The notes below the pieces were generated by a model, which saw nothing but the letters and a program-made list of their open reading frames with translations, had not been told where the DNA came from and made no database searches. This document shows, piece after piece, positions 45,570 to 52,806 of a stretch of DNA of 64,000 nucleotides. The position numbers and the translations under genes are program-made. This DNA comes from Streptomyces antimycoticus (GTDB lineage Bacteria > Actinomycetota > Actinomycetes > Streptomycetales > Streptomycetaceae), in NCBI RefSeq assembly GCF_005405925.1, contig NZ_BJHV01000001.1, positions 6,634,001-6,698,000 on the forward strand. Reading direction: 5' to 3'. Each line of letters begins with the position of its first letter. Positions within the stretch are counted from its first letter, which is position 1.

Positions 45570-46670
45570 CTACAGCCAGCCGTTGCGCTTGAAGCCGCGG
45601 TGGATCGCGAAGCAGATGCCCACCGTGACGACGAGCACGGTCGGGTAGCCGAACTTCCAGCGCAGCTCCGGCATGTAGTCGAAGTTCATGCCGTAGATCC
45701 CGGCGATCATCGTCGGCACGGCGAAGATCGCCGCCCAGGACGTGATCTTCCGCATGTCCTCGTTCTGCGCGACCGTGGCTTGCGCCAGATTGGCCTGGAG
45801 GATCGAGTTCAGCAGGTCGTCGAAGGCCAGCACCTGCTCGTTGACCCGCGCCAGATGGTCCGCGACATCCCGGAAGTAGGTCTGGATGTCCGGGTCCACC
45901 AGCCGCATCGGCCGCTCGCTCAGCAGCTGCATCGGCCGCAGCAGCGGCGAGACGGCCCGCTTGAACTCCAGGACCTCGCGCTTGAGCTGGTAGATCCGCC
46001 CCGCGTCGCCGCCCCGCCGGGAGGTCGCGGCCGAGAAGACATCGATCTCGACCTCGTCGATGTCGTCCTGGACCGCGTCGGCGACCGCGAGATAGCCGTC
46101 GACGACCTGGTCGGCGATGGCGTGCAGCACCGCGGAGGGGCCCTTGGCGAGCAGCTCAGGGTCCTGCTGGAGCCGGTGGCGCAGGGCGCGCAGCGAGCCC
46201 TGGCCGCCGTGCCGCACGGTCACGATGAAGTTCCGGCCGGTGAAGCACATCACCTCACCGGTCTCCACCACCTCGCTGGTCGAGGTGAGTTCGGCGTGCT
46301 CGACGTAGTGGATGGTCTTGAAGACGGTGAAGAGGGTGTCGTCGTACCGCTCCAGCTTGGGCCGCTGATGGGCCTGGACCGCGTCCTCGACCGCCAGCGG
46401 GTGCAGCCCGAACTCCTGGGCGATCCCCGCGAACTCGCGCTCGGTCGGCTCGTGCAGCCCGATCCAGGCGAACCCGCCCTCCTCGCGGACCCGCTCCATG
46501 GCCTTCGCCGGGCTCACGTGGTCGCTGACCCGCTTGCCGTCGCGGTAGACCCCGCAGTCGACCACGGCGCTGGTGACCGACGGGTCACGCGTCGCGTCGT
46601 AGTCGCTGGAGGTACGGCCCCGGCGCAGGGCGGGGCGGACGGCTGCACGCAGGTCACGGATCATCGACAT
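45570..46670 (-). CDS. corA: Magnesium/cobalt transport protein CorA
   Basis: The 366 residues have a large cytoplasmic N-domain and two C-terminal membrane segments. The first ends in the ion-selectivity motif YGMNF (with AAIFAVPTMIAGIYGMNFDYMPEL around it) and the second is VLVVTVGICFAIHRGFKRNGWL. CorA pentamers form the main Mg2+ channel. ATG 46670 (MSMIRDLR) is preceded by AAGGAG; the longer frame from 46769 is not used. The neighbouring MgtE-N/CBS and DUF1003 genes suggest a magnesium theme. Confidence 0.94.
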   Translation of the reverse strand: MSMIRDLRAAVRPALRRGRTSSDYDATRDPSVTSAVVDCGVYRDGKRVSDHVSPAKAMERVREEGGFAWIGLHEPTEREFAGIAQEFGLHPLAVEDAVQAHQRPKLERYDDTLFTVFKTIHYVEHAELTSTSEVVETGEVMCFTGRNFIVTVRHGGQGSLRALRHRLQQDPELLAKGPSAVLHAIADQVVDGYLAVADAVQDDIDEVEIDVFSAATSRRGGDAGRIYQLKREVLEFKRAVSPLLRPMQLLSERPMRLVDPDIQTYFRDVADHLARVNEQVLAFDDLLNSILQANLAQATVAQNEDMRKITSWAAIFAVPTMIAGIYGMNFDYMPELRWKFGYPTVLVVTVGICFAIHRGFKRNGWL

Positions 46671-47117
46671 GACGGGCTCCTTCACGGGCCGGCCGTCAGC
46701 GGCGGGCGCGCGGCGCAGCGCTGCGCCCGGAAGGTGGACGTACGACACCCAGTGCCCGTACGTCCGCAAAGCGGGCGGCGCTCCGTGCGATGGCGCTGAC
46801 GGAAGTTCGCGGAACTGAACAAAGCGGTACGAAGGCGCTCTACCGTCAGATGCCCTGGATGCGAGATGGCTTCGCGTGTTTCACCGCCGGGGGCGGGGTA
46901 CGGAAGGCTTCAGATCATGGAGTCGCATACCACGGGGAAACGACGGGAGAACTGTCGGTACTGCACGGTCGACTAGGATCCACCGCAGCCCCACCTCCTC
47001 CGGCCGGTCCCCCGTGAGGGACGACGTGTAACTCCCTGGGCAGGGATTAAGGCTATCAGTCGGCAGAACCGTTAAGTCGCCGCTTTGCCCGTTCGATACG
47101 CGATCTATGCTCACCGC
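46671..47117. other. Non-coding divergent region corA / SUFU gene
   Basis: No gene is seen in 447 bases. Magnesium riboswitches are sometimes found in front of such transporters, but I see no convincing M-box here. A possible plus-strand -10, TAGGAT, lies at 46976-46981. Confidence 0.45.
47106..47111 (+). promoter_or_regulatory. Candidate -10 hexamer of a leaderless promoter for the SUFU gene
   Basis: TATGCT is followed by 6 bases and ATG 47118. CTTTGC, a weak -35, lies 17 bases before it. Confidence 0.5.
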
Positions 47118-47723
47118 ATGTCAGACGTTCTTCAGCTGGTCGAGGCCCGGTTGATCACCGCGCTGGGCGAGCCGGACGCCCGCGCCGCTATCACTTTCGT
47201 CGGTACGGACCGCATTGACGTGCTGCGATTCCGGGACGAGGGCGATGTGATCCGCTACGCCACCCTCGGTATGTCGGACCATCCGATGACCAGCCCGACC
47301 GCCGCCGTCGCCGACCCCCTGCGCGGGCCGCGCGCCGAGCTGGTGCTGACCGTACGGGCCGGCGGCCGCGGCCCCGAGCCGGCCATCCTCGACGAGGTGC
47401 TCCGCCCGCTCGCCGTGCTGGCCGCATCTCCTCAGGTCGAGGGGATCGTGGTGGCCCCCGGCGCGTCGCTGGAGCTCGGCGGGCCGCTGTGGCCCGGGGC
47501 GTCCTTCAGCTCCGTCCTGGTCGCCGAACCGGGCGGCCTGGTCGAGGACTTGGAGCTGCTGGAGCCGATGGAGCCGGTGCGCTTCCTGCCGCTGCTGCCG
47601 ATGACCGCGAACGAGGCGGCGTGGAAGCGGGTGCATGGCGCCGGCGCCCTCCAGGACCGCTGGCTGCGGCACGGTACGGATCTGCGCGACCCGGTGCGAT
47701 CCGGGGTGCCGCTGACGGACTGA
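47118..47723 (+). CDS. Suppressor-of-fused (SUFU) domain protein
   Basis: The 201 residues match the bacterial SUFU pattern: DVLQLVEARLITALGEPDA at the start, YATLGMSDHPM, RAELVLTVRAGG, FLPLLPMTANEAAWKRVHGAGALQDRW. In animals SUFU binds Gli factors; in bacteria these proteins are often immunity proteins to toxins or of unknown role. It is single-domain, with no toxin gene next to it. TATGCT 6 bases upstream indicates a leaderless mRNA. Confidence 0.85.
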   Translation: MSDVLQLVEARLITALGEPDARAAITFVGTDRIDVLRFRDEGDVIRYATLGMSDHPMTSPTAAVADPLRGPRAELVLTVRAGGRGPEPAILDEVLRPLAVLAASPQVEGIVVAPGASLELGGPLWPGASFSSVLVAEPGGLVEDLELLEPMEPVRFLPLLPMTANEAAWKRVHGAGALQDRWLRHGTDLRDPVRSGVPLTD

Positions 47724-47800
47724 GAGCCGTAAGGACATCGCTCGCGGGGCCTCCGGAGCCCGGAGAACGTCGGTGACGACGGTCCATCCCTCCCGGGCGG

Positions 47801-47848
47801 GGCGCCGGACGGGAACTCCTGCGGGGCGCCGGACGGGAACTCCTGCGG
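47801..47848. repeat. Two 24-base tandem repeats
   Basis: GGCGCCGGACGGGAACTCCT followed by GCGG occurs twice (47801 and 47825), with a third diverged copy to about 47870, in the gap 47724-47913. Confidence 0.85.
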
Positions 47849-47913
47849 GAAGTGCCCTCCGGACGGGTGATCGTCCTTGACGCGACGACCACCGGGGAGG
47901 ACCGTGGGGGCCT

Positions 47914-48555
47914 ATGAGGGGCGAACCCAGTTGCCCGAAATGCGGTGGCCGGGTGCGAGCACCCGGTCTCTTCGCCGACTCCTGGCAGTGCGGAGTGCAC
48001 GGCACGGTGCACCCTCAACAGCCGGTCGTTCCGCCGAGCGTCGAAGCGCTCGTGGTGGTCACCAACCGCGCCCGGGTGCCCGTATGGATGCCGTGGCCGC
48101 TGCCCGTGGGCTGGCTGTTCACCGGTGTGGCCTGTGCCGGGGACGACCGTAGCGGCGGCCGCGCCACCGCCGTGGCCTGCTCCGGCCCGGGACCGCTGGG
48201 CGGCCCGGGGGAGCTGCTGCTGATCGCCGAGGAGCTGGGCGTCGGGCTCGGCGCGCGCTTCGCGGGCATCCCGGGGCCCGATCCGGGGCCGGGGATGCGG
48301 GTCGACAAGCCCCCGCACGTCAAGGTGCTGGCCGCCGGGCGGCCCACCCCGCTGTGGCATGTCGAAGGCACCCCGGACGACCGCGCCGTCTTCGCGGGCG
48401 AGGCGTGCGGGCTGTGGCTGTGGGCGGTCGTCTGGCCCGAGCAGACCGGGCTGCTGATGTACGACGAGATGGTGCTCACCGATCTGCGGGACGCGGGGGC
48501 CGAGGTCGACCTGGTGCCCTGCGGGGCGCTCTCGCCGAGGCTGCTCTCGCCCTGA
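47914..48555 (+). CDS. DUF6758-like protein with N-terminal zinc-ribbon cysteines
   Basis: The 213 residues open with CPKCGGRVRAPGLFADSWQC, where CxxC and a later Cys plus VHGTVHP form a possible zinc ribbon. A soluble alpha/beta part follows, with MPWPLPVGWLFTGVACAGDD and GELLLIAEELGVGLGARFAG. The family is common in streptomycetes and of unknown function. The ATG is 7 bases after GTGGGG. Its 3' end (CGCCCTGATCCGC) is echoed once after the stop. It lies between the SUFU and PHP genes on the same strand. Confidence 0.8.
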   Translation: MRGEPSCPKCGGRVRAPGLFADSWQCGVHGTVHPQQPVVPPSVEALVVVTNRARVPVWMPWPLPVGWLFTGVACAGDDRSGGRATAVACSGPGPLGGPGELLLIAEELGVGLGARFAGIPGPDPGPGMRVDKPPHVKVLAAGRPTPLWHVEGTPDDRAVFAGEACGLWLWAVVWPEQTGLLMYDEMVLTDLRDAGAEVDLVPCGALSPRLLSP

Positions 48556-48581
48556 TCCGCCCTGCGCCCTGATCCGCGCTG
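48548..48581 (+). repeat. Two 17-base units with the stop codon
   Basis: CGCCCTGATCCGCCCTG (48548) contains the TGA stop of the DUF6758 gene and is repeated as CGCCCTGATCCGCGCTG (48565). Confidence 0.85.
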
Positions 48582-48695
48582 CGGCCGGAGCCACGCCGGA
48601 GCCGCGCCGCCGGACTCTTACCGCGGGAGCCTCACCGCTGGTGGCGGCTCCAGCGCAGGTCAAGGGGCGCCGACCCGGGCATCTTCGGGCGTGGT

Positions 48696-48701
48696 TATGC
48701 T
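48696..48701 (+). promoter_or_regulatory. Candidate -10 hexamer for the PHP gene
   Basis: TATGCT lies about 47 bases before GTG 48748, giving a short leader that contains the GGAGC ribosome site. Confidence 0.35.
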
Positions 48702-48747
48702 GGGGGGTCCCATCGGTCCGTCCCGAACGCAGCTTGGAGCCCGTGCC

Positions 48748-49602
48748 GTGCGCATCGATCTGCACACCCACTCCACTGCCTCGGACGGTACGGACACCCC
48801 CGCCGAGCTGGTGCGCAACGCCGCCGCCGCGGGGCTGGACGTCGTCGCGCTCACCGACCACGACACCGTCGGCGGCTATGCGGAGGCGACGCGGGCGCTG
48901 CCCTCCGGGCTGACCCTGGTCACCGGCGCCGAGCTGTCCTGCCGCCTGAACGGGGTGAGCCTGCACATGCTGGCGTACCTCTTCGACCCGGGCGAGCCCG
49001 AACTGGCGGCCGAGCGCGAGCTGGTGCGTGACGACCGGGTGCCCCGGGCCCAGGCGATGGTCGCGAAGCTGCGCGAACTGGACGTGCCGATCACCTGGGA
49101 GCGGGTGGCGGAAATCGCCGGGGACGGGGCCGTCGGACGGCCGCACATCGCCACCGCGCTGGTCGAGCTGGGCGTCGTGGAGACCGTCTCGGACGCCTTC
49201 ACCCAGGACTGGCTGGCCGACGGCGGCCGGGCGCATGTGGAGAAGCACGAGTCGGACCCCTTCGAGGCGATCCGGCTGATCAAGGGCGCCGGCGGGGTCG
49301 CGGTCTTCGCGCATCCGCGGGCCGTCAAGCGGGGCCAGTGCGTACCCGAGAGCGCGATCGGCGAGCTGGCGGCGGCGGGTCTCGACGGTATCGAGGTCGA
49401 CCACATGGACCACGACGAGGACACCCGCGCGCGGCTGCGCGGCCTCGCCGCCGAGCTCGGTCTGCTCGCCACCGGCTCCAGCGACTACCACGGCAGCCGT
49501 AAGACCTGTCGGCTCGGCGAGTACACGACCGATCCCGAGGTCTACGGGGAGATCGTGCGCCGGGCGACCGGGGCCTTCCCGGTGCCGGGCGCGGGCGGCT
49601 GA
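48748..49602 (+). CDS. PHP-domain phosphoesterase
   Basis: The 284 residues carry the four PHP metal-binding motifs: DLHTHSTASDG (2-12), ALTDHDT, GVAVFAHPRA, and ATGSSDYHGS near the end. Such stand-alone proteins (YciV/RNase AM-like) hydrolyse phosphoesters such as 3',5'-nucleoside bisphosphates or short RNA 5' ends with bound metals. The start is GTG 48748 with GGAGC before it. MarC is encoded 115 bases downstream after a polypyrimidine-rich stretch (CTTCCC-like repeats). Confidence 0.88.
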   Translation: MRIDLHTHSTASDGTDTPAELVRNAAAAGLDVVALTDHDTVGGYAEATRALPSGLTLVTGAELSCRLNGVSLHMLAYLFDPGEPELAAERELVRDDRVPRAQAMVAKLRELDVPITWERVAEIAGDGAVGRPHIATALVELGVVETVSDAFTQDWLADGGRAHVEKHESDPFEAIRLIKGAGGVAVFAHPRAVKRGQCVPESAIGELAAAGLDGIEVDHMDHDEDTRARLRGLAAELGLLATGSSDYHGSRKTCRLGEYTTDPEVYGEIVRRATGAFPVPGAGG

Positions 49603-49717
49603 GCGCGCCCCTCCCGCTTCCCCCTCCCTGCTCCCGGCTTCCCTTCTTCCGCCTTCCCTCCGTTTCCCGTACCGCATCAGCGGCGCACCGCTGCCCGTCC
49701 CCGCAAGGCCATTCACC

Positions 49718-50323
49718 GTGTTCGACGTCGCCGTCTTCGGCTCCCTCTTCCTCACCCTTTTCGTGATCATGGACCCGCCGGGCATCACACCCATCTTTCT
49801 CGCGCTGACCTCGGGCCGTCCGGCCAAGGTGCAGCGCAGGATGGCGGGCCAGGCCGCGGCCGTCGCCTTCGGCGTCATCGCCGTCTTCGGCATCGGCGGG
49901 CAGCAGATCCTCGACTATCTGCATGTCTCCGTCCCCGCGCTGATGATCGCGGGCGGGCTGCTGCTCCTGCTGATCGCGCTCAGTCTGCTGACCGGTAAGA
50001 GCGACGAGCCGAGCCAGACCAAGGACGTCAACGTGGCGCTCGTCCCGCTCGGCATGCCGCTGCTGGCCGGGCCGGGCGCGATCGTCTCGGTGATCCTCGC
50101 CGTCCAGCACGCGTCGGGGCTCGCCGATCAGGTGGCGGTGTGGTCCGCGATCGTGGCCATGCATGTCGTGCTGTGGCTCACCATGCGTTACTCGCTGCTG
50201 ATCATTCGCGTGATCAAGGAAGGGGGAGTGGTGCTGGTCACCCGGCTGTCCGGGATGATGCTCTCCGCCATCGCGGTCCAGCAGATCATCAACGGGGTCC
50301 TCCAAGTGGCCCATACCGCCTGA
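49718..50323 (+). CDS. MarC-family integral membrane protein
   Basis: The 201 residues have six membrane segments. MarC signature parts are FVIMDPPGITPIFLALT near the start and VPLGMPLLAGPGAIVSVILAV in the middle, each with the conserved Pro-Gly turns, and the ending RLSGMMLSAIAVQQIINGV. Despite the name, these proteins are not proven to take part in multidrug resistance. The start is GTG 49718. A strong hairpin follows the stop. Confidence 0.9.
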   Translation: MFDVAVFGSLFLTLFVIMDPPGITPIFLALTSGRPAKVQRRMAGQAAAVAFGVIAVFGIGGQQILDYLHVSVPALMIAGGLLLLLIALSLLTGKSDEPSQTKDVNVALVPLGMPLLAGPGAIVSVILAVQHASGLADQVAVWSAIVAMHVVLWLTMRYSLLIIRVIKEGGVVLVTRLSGMMLSAIAVQQIINGVLQVAHTA

Positions 50324-50332
50324 CATGCCACA

Positions 50333-50365
50333 AGCGCCCCCGTACCGTCGCGGTACGGGGGCGCT
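50333..50365. terminator. Bidirectional hairpin with a 15-base perfect stem
   Basis: AGCGCCCCCGTACCG (50333-50347) pairs with 50351-50365 around TCG, between the convergent marC-like gene and the small protein gene. Confidence 0.9.
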
Positions 50366-50399
50366 CGACGCTCTGTGCTGCTGGCGGGGCCTTACGGCG

Positions 50400-50552
50400 C
50401 TACCGGGCGGCGGTCTCGGCTGGACGGATGTAGATGCGCTGGCCGATAGCGGCGGCCTGCTGCACGATCCGGTTGACGGAGGCGGCGTCTACGACGGTGC
50501 TCTCGATGGCACTTCCATCGACATCGTCAAGGCGCATGATCTCGAAGCGCAA
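50400..50552 (-). CDS. Small conserved protein (about 50 aa)
   Basis: TTG 50552, behind AAGGGAGAAG, gives a 50-residue protein containing RFEIMRLDDVDGSAIESTVV and ASVNRIVQQAAAIGQRIYIR; an ATG at 50537 would give 45 residues. There is no membrane segment. I recall near-identical short proteins in other streptomycetes, so it is likely real. An AT-rich promoter-like island lies upstream. Function unknown. Confidence 0.7.
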   Translation of the reverse strand: MRFEIMRLDDVDGSAIESTVVDAASVNRIVQQAAAIGQRIYIRPAETAAR

Positions 50553-50671
50553 GTGGCTTCTCCCTTCGTCTGATCCTCCTGAAGGAGAACTGATGTGTAC
50601 GGAGTCGCGCAGCTTCGCTGCCGCGCCCTCCCGTACGTGTTCAACGAGAGGGTCCCCCGAAAACATTCCCT

Positions 50672-50702
50672 ACGCTAATAAAATTTTTTCGCAGCCTAAG
50701 TA
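50672..50702 (-). promoter_or_regulatory. AT-rich island with candidate promoter of the small-protein gene
   Basis: Read on the minus strand, TTAGGC, then 16 bases containing AAAAAATTTTAT, then TAGCGT. The run of A and T is exceptional in this window and may be an UP-like or bent element. Confidence 0.5.
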
Positions 50703-50768
50703 TCTGCTGGTGGCCAGGGCGGGGTCCGGTTGTGCCCCTCACTCGGCCGCCCGGAGAATGAACCGCGT

Positions 50769-51697
50769 ATGAGTGAAGCGATGCCTCCGGGCCAACCAGA
50801 CCTCGCCTCGATCGTCGCGGGCATCGAGCGCACCAACGAGCTGCTGCAACGCGTGCTCGCCGAGGTCGCGACCACGCCCTCGACGCACGCGATCTTCGTG
50901 GACGCGGGTATGTCTACGCGGCCGCCGGCCGGCTCGTCGAGGGCACGGAGGACCGCCGCGCGTTCGAGCTGGACGCGGAGGGGCTCATCGAGGCGTTCAT
51001 CGACAAGGCGCGCACGATCTTCCCGGACAGCAGGCTGCTGCGCGTCTACTGGTTCGACGGCGCCCGGCGCCGGATCCACACCCCGGAGCAGCAGAGCATC
51101 GCGGAGCTGCCCGACGTCAAGGTCCGGCTCGGCAACCTCAACGCCAACAACCAGCAGAAGGGCGTCGACTCGCTCATCCGCTCCGACCTGGAATCCCTCG
51201 CCCGCCACCGCGCCATCGGCGACGCCGTGCTGATCGGCGGCGACGAGGACCTGGTCTCCGCCGTCGAGGCGGCCCAGGGCTACGGGGCACGCGTCCATCT
51301 GTGGGGCATCGAGGCACTCGACGGGCGCAACCAGGCCGAGCCGCTGCTGTGGGAGGTCGACAGCCAGCGCACCTTCGACCTCGACTTCTGCAAGCCGTAC
51401 GTCACCCGGCGGGCCACCGGCTACGAGCTGAACGGCGACTCGCCGCTGTGCGGGCCCGCCCCGACCCGGGACGAGGTGCGCTTCGTCGGGGCGCAGATCG
51501 CCGCCCAGTGGCTGTCCGCACGCGGCCGCGAGACGCTCGCCGAGCTGCTGCCGGGCCATCCGTATCTGCCCGGCTCCGTGGACCAGGAGCTGCTGATCGA
51601 CGCGGAGGGGCTGCTGCGGCTCTCGCTGCGTGCCCACGCCGATCTGCGGCGCGCCCTGCGGGACGGCTTCTGGGAGCATCTGCAGGCGCAGTACTGA
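50769..51697 (+). pseudogene. NYN-domain (LabA/PIN-like) protein, frameshifted as sequenced
   Basis: ATG 50769 starts SEAMPPGQPDLASIVAGIERTNELLQ and reaches IFVDAG, the first metal-binding Asp motif of NYN nucleases. At GGG 50906-50908 one G appears to be missing; adding it gives FVDAGYVYAAAGRLVEG. The remaining acidic residues are found in YWFDGARR, KGVDSLIRSDL and LIGGDEDLVSAVEAA. The C-terminal 120 residues form a second domain. NYN domains are PIN-like RNases or RNA-binding proteins. All key residues are preserved across the break. The full protein would be 309 residues. Confidence 0.82.
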
Positions 51698-51773
51698 GCC
51701 TTTCCGAGCGCTTCCGAGCCGCCTTTGGCTCGGCCCCGCGTCGCTCGGCCCACGTCGGCCAGCCCGGCCAGCC

Positions 51774-51838
51774 CGCGTCGCTCAGCCCGCGTCGCTCAGC
51801 CCGCGTCGCTCAGCCCGCCCAGCACGCGTCGCTCAGCC
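51774..51838. repeat. 14-base tandem units spanning the hydrolase stop codon
   Basis: CGCGTCGCTCAGCC occurs at 51774, 51788, 51802 and 51825 on the plus strand, with diverged copies before 51774. On the minus strand each unit contains GGCTGA, and the copy at 51825-51838 contains the actual TGA stop of the hydrolase gene (51833-51835). Confidence 0.95.
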
Positions 51839-52699
51839 CACGTCGCGCCAGAAGGAGACCAGGGCGTCGGCGGTGGGATGGGCCCGCTCGGTGTTGGGGG
51901 AGTGCCCGGCGCCCTCGATCACGGTCCGGCGGGCGGCCAGCCGTTTGGCCATCTCGTCGATCAGCGGCACCGGCCAGGCGTAGTCCGACTCGCCGGAGAG
52001 CACATGAGTACGCAGCCGCAGCGCCGCCAGCTCATCGACCCGGTCCGGCTCATCGGAGAGCTGCCGCCCGGTGACGATCAGCTGCTCCGGTACGGTCCCG
52101 AGCCAGCGCTGATGCAGGAACTCCGCCACCCCGGGCGGTGTCGCCGCGTCGGCCGCCTCGGGCGGATCCAGCTCGCGCATCGCCTGCCATACGGACTCCA
52201 TGTCCATCACGGTCAGCGCGTCGATCAGCAGCTTGATCCGGGCGCACTGCGGGGCGGAGATGGCCGCCGGGCCGGAACTCATGATCGTCAGTGAGGCGAA
52301 CGCCCCCGGGTCGCGCAGTACGGCCGCCCGGGCGATCAGTCCGCCGAGCGAGTGCCCGAGCAGATGGACCGGGTCCTCGGTCGCCGCGCTCAGGGCGGTG
52401 GCCTGCGCGAGCAGGTCCTGGGCCAGCTCGTGCTGGGCGTACGCGGCCTCCTTACGGGGGCCAGGACTCTCGTGCTGCCCCCGCCCGTCGATGGCGACGA
52501 CCCGGAAACCGGCCGAGGAGAGCGGTTCCAGCAGCGCGATGAAGTCCTCCTTGCTCCCGGTGAACCCCGGGACCAGCAGGACGGTCCCGCGCGCGGCCGA
52601 AGCGGGCCGCGCCTCATGGACGGCGAACTCGCCGCGCGTGGTCCGGAGGCGGTACGCACGGGCGCCCGCGGGCAGTGTGAGAAAGGGCGGCCTGCTCAT
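51833..52699 (-). CDS. Alpha/beta-fold hydrolase
   Basis: The 288 residues have the oxyanion region LLVPGFTGSKEDF, the nucleophile elbow LLGHSLGG (Ser near residue 116), an acid in LSGESDYAWPVP and the His in EGAGHSPNTERAHP. The lid between residues 140 and 215 is helical. It resembles epoxide hydrolase/haloperoxidase-type esterases; the substrate is unknown. There is no signal peptide. Its 3' end is embedded in a tandem repeat array. Confidence 0.88.
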   Translation of the reverse strand: MSRPPFLTLPAGARAYRLRTTRGEFAVHEARPASAARGTVLLVPGFTGSKEDFIALLEPLSSAGFRVVAIDGRGQHESPGPRKEAAYAQHELAQDLLAQATALSAATEDPVHLLGHSLGGLIARAAVLRDPGAFASLTIMSSGPAAISAPQCARIKLLIDALTVMDMESVWQAMRELDPPEAADAATPPGVAEFLHQRWLGTVPEQLIVTGRQLSDEPDRVDELAALRLRTHVLSGESDYAWPVPLIDEMAKRLAARRTVIEGAGHSPNTERAHPTADALVSFWRDVG

Positions 52700-52741
52700 G
52701 GGATGAGGCTATACAGGTCGCGGGAAACGGTACGTGAACGC

Positions 52742-52781
52742 CCAGGGGCCCGCCCCGCGGTGTCGCGGAACGGGCCCCTGG
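52742..52781. terminator. Hairpin after the helicase gene
   Basis: CCAGGGGCCCG (52742-52752) pairs with CGGGCCCCTGG (52771-52781), 26 bases after the helicase stop on the minus strand. Confidence 0.7.
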
Positions 52782-52806
52782 CCATGCGCTGTGGCGCGGT
52801 CGCGCA

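Noticed and set aside
46671..47117. Magnesium riboswitch (M-box or ykoK) before corA
   Set aside because: I could not trace the conserved helices or loops, and corA has an ordinary ribosome site 6 bases before its start.
47506..49893. Open frame of 795 codons on the minus strand
   Set aside because: It runs opposite to three well-supported plus-strand genes (SUFU, DUF6758, PHP) and has no recognisable motif.
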